The notes under the pieces are model-generated. The model searched no databases. It saw only the letters and a program-made list of their open reading frames with translations, and was not told the DNA's origin. The translations under genes and the position numbers were made by a program. From Colias croceus (Eukaryota > Arthropoda > Insecta > Lepidoptera > Pieridae), in contig NC_059562.1 of assembly GCF_905220415.1 (NCBI RefSeq), forward strand, positions 637,501 through 701,500: DNA of 64,000 bases, given 5' to 3'. How positions within the stretch are numbered: the first letter of the stretch is position 1; each line of letters starts with the position of its first letter. Below, in pieces: positions 44,640 through 56,800 of this stretch.

Positions 44640-44812
44640 TACAATAGACTCTCATTACACCAACGCAAGTATACAAATCATACATTTATAGGCTTTTTCA
44701 TCTTAATTATATATTTTAGACCTCTTTGTTCACAGCTAATCAGAGCAAAGAAACAGTTTTTGGGACATATTTAATTGAACAAATCACGTGCGTGTGTCTG
44801 TCTGTTAGTTTG

Positions 44813-47800
44813 TCAGTGCAGTGCGATGAGTCCCGGCGGCGGCTCGGGCGGCATGAACCCGGCCAGCGGGAGGGACAGCGCGGGCTCTGGAAACAGATAC
44901 ATTCATTTATTAATGATGAATGATTTATGAATAAGTTTTTAAGTTTAAATTCAATCAATTTTAGTATGTTTTGCGTGTTCCTGTATGTTAGTGCGTGCTC
45001 TAACGTATTGGTGCGTGTTCATGTGTGTTAGTGCGTGCTCTTACGTATTGGTGCGTGTTCCTGTGTGTAAGTGCGTGTTTCTGTGTGTTTAGCATGCATG
45101 TGTAGCGTTCTAGCGTGTAATTGCGTGTTTATGCGTATAAGTGCGTGTTCTAGCGTGTAATTGCATGTTTATGCGTATAAGTGCGTTTTATAGCGTGTAA
45201 TTGCGTGTTTATGCGTATAAGTGCGTGTTCTAGCGTGTAATTGCATGTTTATGCGTATAAGCGCGTTTTATAGCGTGTAATTGCGTGTTTATGCGTATAA
45301 GTGCGTGTTCTAGCGTGTAATTGCGTGTTTATGCGTATAAGTGCGTGTTCTAGCGTTTAATTGAGAGTTTATGCGTATAAGTGCGTTTTATAGCGTTTAA
45401 TTGAGAGTTTATGCGTATAAGTGCGTTTTCTGCTGCTACTGTCCCTGTTTGTTTGTTTGTGTGTGTGTATACGTGTTCCTGTTTATCTGTATATGTGTAT
45501 CCCCTCACCGGCAGGTCTGGGGGGCGAGCCGGGGGGCGGCGGGGGCGGGGGCAGCGCGTCCCACAGCGACACGTGGTCGGGGTGCGACGCGGGGCACGGC
45601 CACGCGCAGCCGAAGCGACGGGGGCGGCGACGCTGGGGGGAGAGTCGCATCGAAATTGTTACAGCAATAATAAAATTGTTTTGTTATGATGCTAACTAGT
45701 ACCACTCAAACATATACCACAAAATAAAACTATATTATAAAGATTTAAATTGACGTGTCTGCATTTTTTTGTCAATTCAACAACAAATATTAACAGAGGT
45801 ATTTTTTGTAGACGTTAAGTTTTCAAAGGTAAAACAGAAAGTGTTAACATCTATGAATTGACCCTGATCAAATTTATTTAAAAAATAAGATATGTTATTC
45901 AAACTTAAGATACACAATAAAAACTCAATTAAAATTTTAAATAGAAATACACATAAAATACCTTTGGTGGTGGCTCAGTATCCGAGTCCTGTCCGGGCGC
46001 GTATCCGTCCGCAAACCGAACCCGCTTGGCCACGCCCACACTCCTACTGTAAAGTTATTTAAAGTTAAAAACATTAATTGACAAATGCTAAAACAACTAA
46101 AGTAAATTTGAGAAATACTTAAAAAAAAAATCTAACTAATACCTCAAAATAATACAAAATGCTACAAGAAATAAATTTGAGAAATACTAATAAAAGAATA
46201 GCTTAAAACTAATACAGAATTTGTATTTTTCGTGTAAACTTACTTCAAGATCCCTTTTTCCTCCTCCTTATCCGCTTCAGCAGTGTCCAATTCTTTCGCC
46301 ACGTCTCCTAAAACTGGAATTTGTAAAACATATTAGTAACATTTTTCAAACTCGAAAGACCAATATTATAGTGCTTATTTAGCTTTATTTGCACATTTTT
46401 TTCTTTTGGTCTATTTGGGGGTGGCTTCACTGTGGTTAGTATAAAAAAATATAGATTTTTTTGTTTATAATTGACAAATGTGGTCTAAAATGCTACGCGA
46501 AAAAAAATTACTATTGAAAATAATGATATAAGTTATCTTATAACTGTCAAAATCTCAAAAAACGATTTATGAATACCTGTATCCCTCAAAGCCTGGTTTA
46601 TCCTGTCATCCAATGTACTCCTCTGTCCCTCCTTCCTCTCCTCCCGCTCCTCCGGCTCAGTCTCTTGCGGGGTCACTTCGCTGAAGGTCGCCGGTTCGGC
46701 TCCCGTCGAGAAACAATCTCCATACTGCAGTCTGTCTGACGCGCCGTATGTGTCCATGTACGCTTCGTCGTAGCTGTAAGTTATTGAGTGTAAGTGAAGT
46801 CAATCTTTTAGTGAAAACGGATTACATGTGAACGAAGGTATAATATGAATGAAGGAAATTAAGTGAGTGTTACTGCGTATAAGTGAGTGTTCCTACGTAT
46901 AAGTACGTGTTACTGCGTATAAGTGAGTGTTACTGCGTATAAGTGAGTGTTCCTACGTATAAGTGCGTGTTACTGCGTACAAGTGCGTGTTACTGCGTAT
47001 AAGTGCGTGTTCCTGCGTATAAGTGAGTGTTCCTACGTATAAGTACGTGTTACTGCGTATAAGTGAGTGTTACTGCGTATAAGTGAGTGTTCCTACGTAT
47101 AAGTGCGTGTTACTGCGTACAAGTGCGTGTTACTGCGTATAAGTGCGTGTTCCTGCATATAAGTGCGTGTTACTGCGTATAGGTGTGATTTCCTGCTTAT
47201 AAGTGATATTTCTGCGTATAGGTGAGTGTTCTTGCGTATACGTGAGCGTTATAGACTTTAATTTTTTTAACAAGGAAAATGCAAGTAGTGTCCAGTCATT
47301 TACCTAATAGGCGTGTTATCAGTCCGGTTGGCGAGGCTCTGTATGCGGTACACAGGCTCGCCGCCCGTCAGCACTATGTTCACTTCGCCCGGCTTCAGAC
47401 CTAAACACATTCACACAAAATGAATTAAATATGCTTAGGTAGATTTTATTTCATTTATGTGGTACCAAAACAAAACTACAGTAAATAATAAACAGGTAAA
47501 ATACAAATTTAACATTATAATGATGCCAAAAATGTCCCTACGTCAACAGAAGTTACATTGAAAGTTTTTGTTAAATTAGTTTTCAGTGACGACCGTCAAA
47601 ATAAAGAAAATTAAAAACTTACGTAGTTTAAACAGGTAAAGGAGGAGTTAGGAGCGTAGCGACGAGTATTTTAGGAGTATTTAAGAGTATATTAGGTTTA
47701 ATTCGAATTTCCGCGTGGGCCGAGCCAGGGAAAAAGTACTTTTTGTTTGTGACTTTGTGTAGACAGACACACACACACATACCCCATCTGGAGGGGCGGC

Positions 47801-50800
47801 TGGGTGGTGTGGGCGCGGGCTCGGCGCCGGCGCGCCAGTCGCACTTGATCTCACCGCAGCGCGCACGCACCACCGTCTCTATACGCGACACGCCGCCCTC
47901 CACCGGCGACAGCGGCTACACACAGACACACACACAAATAAATAATTAAACCAAAAAATTCACTTTAGCCATGTTAAATAGGTTAGACAACCTTTGGATT
48001 ATTTTAAGTAGAAATTAATAATAAAAAAAGCGTGTGTGCCGAACGCACGTCACGTGCACGAACACATGACGCGGCCACGAAATTTTACTCTCAACGCGCC
48101 TAAAGGAGTATCACTTTAAAAATAGAAAGTACTACACTTTAAAAATATATTAATATCATCAATCAAAGACACGAATTAAATCTATAAGAAAAAACAAATC
48201 AACAACTAATTTATGAGACGAGTGGAAAGTGTGAAATTATCTCACCCTCAATGCCACGTGGTGTTGGTGCGCGAGCGCAAGCTGTTCGTACATCTCGTAG
48301 TTGTTTTCGCCGGGGGGACTGTCCTCCTTGCCGCTCGCATACCTACCCACTTCCTACAAAATACATTAAAACAACTGTTTTTATTTGTCATGAAATCAAA
48401 TGATTATTGATAATCCATCGAAGAAAGAATCGATAAAACAAAAGAAACGCATTAATAAACACATTTTGACACATAGGAAAAACAAAAGATAAATCCATTG
48501 GTCGTTGATAAGATCCGGCTCGAAGGACCATTGTTCATTCGAATACAATGGTCCTTCGAGCCAGATCAAATATATTATTGTCAATATAATACACTTAAGA
48601 TCATTTACGATGAGGCACTGCGAACTTTTCAAAATAAAAATAGCTATATTCATACTTATTCTGAAAATAAACTGAATAAAATCTATGACAAGTGATACCT
48701 TAACACTACATATAGATTCTTGCGAAGAACATTGTGAAGTTTCGTCAACAGGCGTCTTCACAGGCTCCTCTGGTGTCAAATCCGCTTCTATTGATTTGTT
48801 TGGACTCTTGTCTGTTTCTTTTTCTTGTGATTCCTGTGAAAGTTTGTATTTTATTGTGATCATCATGATTATTTATGAAAAGGACTTATTTGCTAAGGGT
48901 ATAAATTTAGAAAGGCAAAATCTGACTTGATATGGATAAAATTAAACAGTATATTTAAGTTTTTTTTGCTCGATCAAATGTAGAGCTATATTTTTAATCA
49001 AATAAAATGTTCAATTGGATAAACATGCTGTAAAAAAGCCATGGTTGAATGTTCTTGAAATTATAATATTTTAAAATACATCTAGATAACCTGTGAAGTA
49101 TCCATTTCATAATCCATAGACATTTCTCCTTCTGAACCTTCGTCACATTCCTTGCAGCATTAAAGGGAACAATAATTGAGTTAAAATACAAAAAAATATA
49201 TACCAGATTTTAGAAAACTTTCAAACACACATAAGATTAAGTTCCTAGCTGAGCCCCGCGATTTCTTTTCTCCTATTGGTCTAAGCGTGATGATAAAAAG
49301 TCCCTCGATAAATGAAACTATCTAACAGCGAAATAATTTTTCAAATCGGACCCGCGGTTTCTGAGATTAGCGCGTTATTATAGCTCTTCAGATTTAATTT
49401 TGTTTCAGCCCATGTCTAGGAACTAGAGTGAAAATATAACTTAAAACACAGCTTACCTTTATATCTTTTGGCTTTTCTACGCTGCTATTTTGCGAGTCTT
49501 CCTCCATTAAATTCAGCTCACTTCCCCCTTCATTGCTTGTCTCTTTCTCTTCTTCTACCACAACTTCCTTCTCTTTTTCTACCTCACTCTGTACATTTAT
49601 CTCACTATCTTTTTCCTTAACTTCTTCAATCTCTTCTACGCTCTTTACTTCGTCTTGCGCTTTCTTATCTTCTACTTCTTTCTTAATTATCATATTGTTT
49701 CCAACAAAGTCATTCTGTAATTCCTTAACGTTAATAATTTCGCGTGGTTTTTGTCTTCTCGGCGAGAACTCCATCAATTTTTGTCCTTCATCGTCTGTCG
49801 TTTTTTCCGTTTTAATGTTATTTAATATATTAACGTCGAACAATTCTTCTTTCGTTTCCGATTTTTTCGTCTTCTTTTTACTCTTGTCGTGACTCTTCTT
49901 CTTGGATCTCTTTCTCCTGTCACTGTCACTGCTTTCAGAAGATGTTTCACTGGACGAAGATTCGGAGCTGCTTGATTTAACCTTTGCCTTCTTCTTCTTT
50001 TTATCTTTCTTTTTTGCCTTTTCTTGTTTCTTTTTCTTGACTTTTCTTTCCTTTTTATCTAGAAATTATAGATATTTATGATAATTATAGATGTTCAGAT
50101 GTTTACCAAACTCGATAAAAATTAAATACTTTCAACTACTTGGAAGTATAATTTATACGTTTGTTTGTAAAGATTTATTTCAACTACACATAGTTATCCA
50201 TGGATTTATCAAAAGCAAAATATTAATTCTGAAATAAAACCAAATAATCCATACCACTTTCTGAGTCGTCATCAGAAACATCCCTCTCTTTCGTCTTCTT
50301 AGTCTTCTTCTGTTTTTCCTTCAACTTTTTCAACAATTTCTTGCCCATTTTTCGACGCTTTGCCGATTTTGATTTCACCTTTTTCAATGCCTGTTAAAAA
50401 ATATCATATATCATACACATAGAATATCTAAACTCGTATATAGCAACAAAAGTGGCTCGTTCCTGAACCTTAAAATCTATTTACTTAAAATAAATCTTAC
50501 CTTCTTTTTAAGCGATTTCTTTTTCTTCTTCGAGTCCTCTTCGCTGTCAGAAGGAGACGACGATACTGACGTCGAGTGTTTTCTCTTTCTAGGCTTGTCT
50601 TTCTTCATTTTCTTACTGAATCAATTAATACCATCACATTTACATGAGTAATTTTCCCATAATGTATTCCCAGACATAAATAAAAAGAATTTTCTTTTGT
50701 AATAGAAATATAGTTGCAATGAGGAAAGCAAATAAGTTTAAAGAATAATTTATGCTGAAACTCAACTAACCTTTTATCTTCCTCTTCTACCTCTGATTCC

Positions 50801-53800
50801 TGACTCCAACCCTCGCTGCTCAACTTTATCTTCTTTGCTTTCTTCTCTTCTTCTTTCTTCTCCTCCGACCCTTCTTTTCTCTTCTTTCTATTCTCTTGCA
50901 CGGGAGTTGTACTTCTGGAGACTTCTTTCTTTGAATCCATCACTTCTGGCCACACAGCTTCCATAAACCTAAATTGCACAAATTTTATTTATTTTTCCCA
51001 TAAAATAGTACATAAACAACTAAAATAAATATCTCTTGGTACTTCTGGTACCCAGGGAGCAGTTATGAACATTAAATAAGGTCTCTAACTTCAGTTAATA
51101 TTCAAGAATTCCACACAAGACGACATGAAATTTAATTATTTACCATTCATCTGCTCCACTGCAGCTATCAATGAAGAAAAACATAATTAAAATTTGCAAA
51201 ACCAAGAATCAAAAAGTTCGATGTCACGTTGCATCTGCTAACACGTTTTTGTTATATCAATGTCAGGGTAATTATAACGACGGTAATGGTGATGATGATG
51301 ATAGTGGTTGTAATAATATGAATGGTACCAATGAGGGTGATTATTTATTACGTTGATATCCTATCCTACTAATATTATAAATGCGAAAGTTTGTGAGGAT
51401 GTGTATGTGTGTGTTTGTTACTCTTTCACGTAAATACTACAGAACCGATTACAATGAAATTTAGCACACATATAGAGGGTAACTTGGATTAACACATAGG
51501 ATAGGTTTAATCCCGGAAATCCTACGGGAACGGGAACTATGTGGGGTTTTCTTTGAAAACGCGGGCAAAGCCGCGGGCGGAAAGCTAGTTGGTTATAAGG
51601 ATGTCGTGAATGATTAAAATGAAGTCGATGCCTCACCTCTGGTACTCCTTGTCGAGCGACAGCTCGGGCTGCTGGCTGTCCTCCCCCTCCCACTCGCTGG
51701 AGGGCTGGAGCCTGCGCCCCTCCACGAGGCAGGCCCCACTCGCCGGGTACCAGTTGCGGCACTTGGGGAACGGCTCGTCCGATATCCTGGACCATTTTGG
51801 TTGGGAATTGTTTGAGAAACTGATTATTTGATTAATATTTCTTGAGAGTATTGACAAACAATAACATCTACACTAACAATCGCGCCCAAAAATTGTCCGA
51901 AGCAAAACTTTGCCTACGAATATATTTGGCAGAGTCTTCTAATGAAAATATACAACAGATTTTGAACATTAATGCCACGAAATAAGATATTAATTTGAAT
52001 GAATATTTTATTTAACAATCATTTCATGAAATGAGCAAATCTACGATATGGCCACGACATATTATACATATACATATTATAGTAAGTATTCCAATGATAA
52101 AAAAAAACTTAATATTTAAACGTGTATAAAATTTGCTTGCGCACGTGACATTCATACACTATGTGTATTTAACTCGAAAAAACTATCATAATGTAAAAAT
52201 TGCCATGTCAGCACATTAAATTAAAAATTGTTAATTGTAAACTACAAAAAAGTGAGTTACACTTTTCAAATATTTTTTTATTTTTATTATTATATTATGT
52301 TACCTGTTTTCATGAATGATATCAAACAGCTGTTATAAGGATTACATCAAAATTGACATGACACATTGACAAAAACAATATTATTATTCAACACAACATG
52401 CAACATAATATATTTTCGAAGCCTCCCATCGTAAATCTATTATATTAATATTATAAATAAGCTAACCTTATATTTAATTAAGCCCATACAGTAATATTTC
52501 TACGAGTAATTTGTTTTTATTCATGAAAAGTAAAATACATGTAAACAATACAATAAGACAAAACGGTTCGACTGATGCGCGCGAAAATTTGACGTTGACG
52601 TATTTACTTTTTCACAAGTCTTATTTTTTTTAAATCGTTCAGAAATATTCATGTTTTTAAATTATGCAGTGGTGTAAAACAAAAAAAATATATTTGGACA
52701 TATTTATAAAAGTGATAGGTATAACTAAAATTTCAATTTTCAAATTAGCATTATGACGCATTTAACTAAAATAAAATAAAAAATATTTATGTTTACAGTT
52801 AGTTAATCTTTAAATGATGTGAATAATACACCCAAAAAATGTATTTCGACGAATTTTCATAGTAATTATTAATTCTTAAAGTTACATTTAGTCTTAGATA
52901 ACAAAATAAAAGGCAGATGGAGCATGACAATCATCCATCGCCCTTGTCAAAGAAAATACGAAATCAAAAACGAATACGAACCTCCGCCAGTGCTATAGCG
53001 ATTCTAGTGTCATGCAATAAGTCAAAAGGGGTTCGCTATTTTAGTAAAAAAAAATGATGTCTTGTGATATTAAAACGCTGTAAAATTTGTTCCCGAAAAC
53101 AAACAAAAAGATAAAACAACGTTTTACAGGTTCTCTGTAGATTATTTGACTTATTTAATTATATAAACAAATAATAATTTAACATATACGAAGGAATACA
53201 AAACTTCAACGTATGCTGCCAGTATTTTGAAAATGAGTTTGCCATTTTTATAGATAAAACGTTAAAATGGTTAAAAGATATTCGAGGTAGTGCTGTTGGA
53301 TTTTTCGATAGTGAATGTGATTATTTGTATAGTGTAATAAAAGTTCATGATCGTCATTATAAATGATAATAAATGGTTTCTTCCTTCTTTCTTTCTAAAA
53401 ATAATAAAATGTCCCGTGTTCTAGACTAAAAACTACCGCTATCCACATTCATATATTTTGAAAATAAAAAATAATATAGGTAATCATTGTAATTTTGAAA
53501 CATTGTTTTTATGTAATTTATTTAATTAAAAATTTATCGTTGTATGTTTACATGTATACTCACTGATCACAACCATAGACTCGGTCGACGAGGTTCATCT
53601 TGCACATCTCGAGCTCCTCGTAGACCACACTCCGGTCCTTCACACAGGAACACCCCCGAGGGTTAGTGGTCCACCACAGTTTTGGATCTGTACGCGTTTC
53701 TCTATAAAACACGTTACGTTACTTATCAGAGAAGAAACTAAATACTTAATTTGATAACTAGGAAAAAAAAATTGTTTTAAAAAGCTTTTTTTTTCTCCAG

Positions 53801-56800
53801 GTCTTCGACTATTTAACACGCAATTTATTTACAGACTATAGAGTGCATTATCAAAATTCAAAATTAGGTAACTTAACAATCAATCTGAACAATGATTAAT
53901 GATCTTATAATACTTACTTGTAACACTTATTCCTATCATGTCTAAATAACAACGGCTGACATATCTTCAACACAAAACTCCATGTGTCCAACGAATCCAC
54001 CGTCGCCTTCGACATCTTGCTGGCATTGAGAGCATCATCCAATTCCTTCTCTATGGATAACCTAAACTCTGTTTCTGATTTATACCCACTTTCTGTTGTA
54101 TCACTAGTTTTATATCCACTTTCGCTTGACCGATATCCATCTGAATAGTCACTCTGTTTCCTATCTTTCTTGCTATCCAGTTCTGGCGTCACAGACTTCG
54201 ATGTTTTGGGAGTATCGTCATCTTTAACTGGCGATATATCATACTCCACCAACCCTTTATCTTGACTGTCATCACTGAGTTCACCAACTTTTATCTCATT
54301 TATCACCGATTCCAAAAACGTATCGTCGTTAATGCCGTCGAGAGATAAATCTCTGGAACTGTCATCTAAATCCAAACACTTTTTAATTGGAGAATCATAC
54401 AATGACAACTTCTTTGTTTTTACTTTTGCGAATTTTTCAATGTTAGAATCGGCATCGAATATGTCCAATACCTCCTCCTCATTATCATCTATTTCATATT
54501 TAAATGAATCCATAACTGGTTGAAGCTTTATAGATTGCTTATCGATTATAGAATTTTTGATTAATTCATCCTTCTTAGCGCGATTAGCTTTAACAATGTC
54601 GGACGGTTCTCTATAATTCTTGATTTCTGGTAAAGAAGAGCTTTGCGAATCTGATTTATCATCAAATTTAGGGCTTGAGCTACTTGTCTTATCGTCGTTA
54701 TCGAGCGACCAACTGTCGCAGACTAAATAATCACTTAAAATGACATCAGTTTCTTTTTCTGCAGTCTTTTTTGACTCTTTAGATGTGGACGTGGTAGGTT
54801 TGTGTTCTGAGACTTTTTCTCTTTTTTCTTTGTCTTTCATTCTACTTTTTTCACGATCTTTGAATTTATCTTCTTTCCTATATTCAGAATATCGCTTAGA
54901 GCTGTACTTGTCAGATTTTCTTTTATCTGCATTCTTTCTATCGGATGCTTTCTTTTCCTTCTCTTTCTCTTCTTCTTTTTTCTTATTTAGGAATGGATTA
55001 TCGTAGCCCGGTAATAGTTTTTGATAATCGAATTTGAAAGGTTTTCCCTCCATTTTTGCTTTTTTAGCTTCACGAATAAGTTCGTCGACTTTAGCTGGGT
55101 CTACAAAAAATATGTTAAATTGTAAGTTTACAATTTAAAAATGTCATCAAAACTAAATACTAAATTATGTACTTAATATAAATTACGAACTAAATTACTT
55201 CCTACTCATATGGTCATACAGGGCACTTACCGGATAAAATGTATTCAAACATACTAAATAAAAAGATGGGAAAATTGATTACATTGGCCCAGTTCAAATC
55301 TACATACCTACTTCAAATACTACGATACAATAAATACTTCATAAAAATACCATAACCCTTTAGAAATACACCTCTTTATAAAAAATACGTCTCCTACTTT
55401 TCAATGATAAATCCTTGACTCACTATTATGTCCATTTTTCTTCATTTTGCGGACAGGACGCGATTTTACATCAGCGTACAATCGAAACCGACCTATTTAT
55501 ATATTTATACAGTTAAATAAAAAGCACATGCGTTAAGATAGACATTTATTCAATGCAAAAACATAGATAATTTACTTATAAGTTTCACATTTAGTACTTT
55601 AAAAGTACCTAATAATGTTAATGGGTTATTAATTTTGTATTAATTCAAGTACTGTAAATTAGCAAGCAATACTCTAATCAAAACTTAAAATTATCTACGA
55701 AATCATTCCATGTATTTCACATACATTCCAAACATGCAAAATAAACTGAAAGTTATAAAAAAAATGATACAAGTACTCATGTGTGTACTATGAAAGAAGA
55801 ATTAGTATAAAAACAAGATTGGTGTAACTTTTTATAATATTTCAAGAATCTCAAGTTTTTAAATTAAGGAGGAAAATAATCATTGAACTTTTACTTTTGA
55901 GATTCAAAAACTTAAAAACAAATTGATAACTTCCTTCTTAAAAGTGAGTTAGAATGAAAATAACACCAAACTCACCAATAAAACTCTTAATGGGTGGCAT
56001 AGCCTTGGTCGGCATGGCTTTCTCACTAGTGGACGTAGGACAGATCAGACCCAGCGGTATACCAAGCTCAACCAGCTCCATCTTCCTCTTCATGTCTTCT
56101 ATATCTGCGAGGGTCCGCCTTTGCAACTCGGTATATGAATCTATAACAAAAAATGTTTGTGTAATGTCAAAATTAAAACTTATGAGTCTAAAATAGTATT
56201 ATATATGTCTCTAATTACTGATAACAGTTAAGTCTGATTTGCCCCACAACAAAAACTTATGCAATTAAAAAAATATTCCAGTTAAACAAAATCAACTTTA
56301 TTCATAAAAGATTGAACAGCCATTCTGGTAACAAACTGGTGTATTTTTGGCAGCCAACAAGGCATATTGCTACAGTAGTGCAGAGGAAGTCAGTTTGAAT
56401 CCTACCTTAAATAAGTTTGAAAGTTTATTGAAAAGTTTTACAAAAGTTTTACAATAAATCAGTTAAAATTTGGGGAAACTAAAGCATGTGTTAAGTATTT
56501 TGATGTATTCTTATTATTAATTTTAGTTACCTTGTAATGCTTTCCGTACAGTTCCTGGTTTTGGTGGTTTGGGCGGCTTTTGCTTGGTGTCCTGATCTTC
56601 AGGTTTGGGTGTAACCTTCACACTACTCAATTTTCCAATTAAAACCATTGTATCTGTAATTATTTTTATTTAAACAATTATAAAATGGAACAAATTAAAT
56701 ATTATTTTATTGCCTTACTTGATGGCACAACTTAAAAGGTCAATATAGATTTTAGTACTTACATTTGACTCTAAAACTAAAATTTTATAACTATCATTGA

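Larger units (their letters stand above)
38303..44812. other. PMCA distal 3' flank and convergent intergenic region
   Basis: GC-rich 3'UTR-like DNA to about 38850, with AATAAA at 38471-38476 and further candidates near 40627 and 40683. Beyond about 40700 the sequence is AT-rich and gene-free. It holds dispersed-repeat fragments sharing GGACCGATTTTGA near 42430 and 43815, and an imperfect palindrome at 44400-44500. No coding region supported. Confidence 0.6.

Noticed and set aside
51418..51795. 125-codon minus-strand ORF as a separate gene
   Set aside because: It joins a family B repeat to a wrong-frame reading of the real exon 51637-51786.
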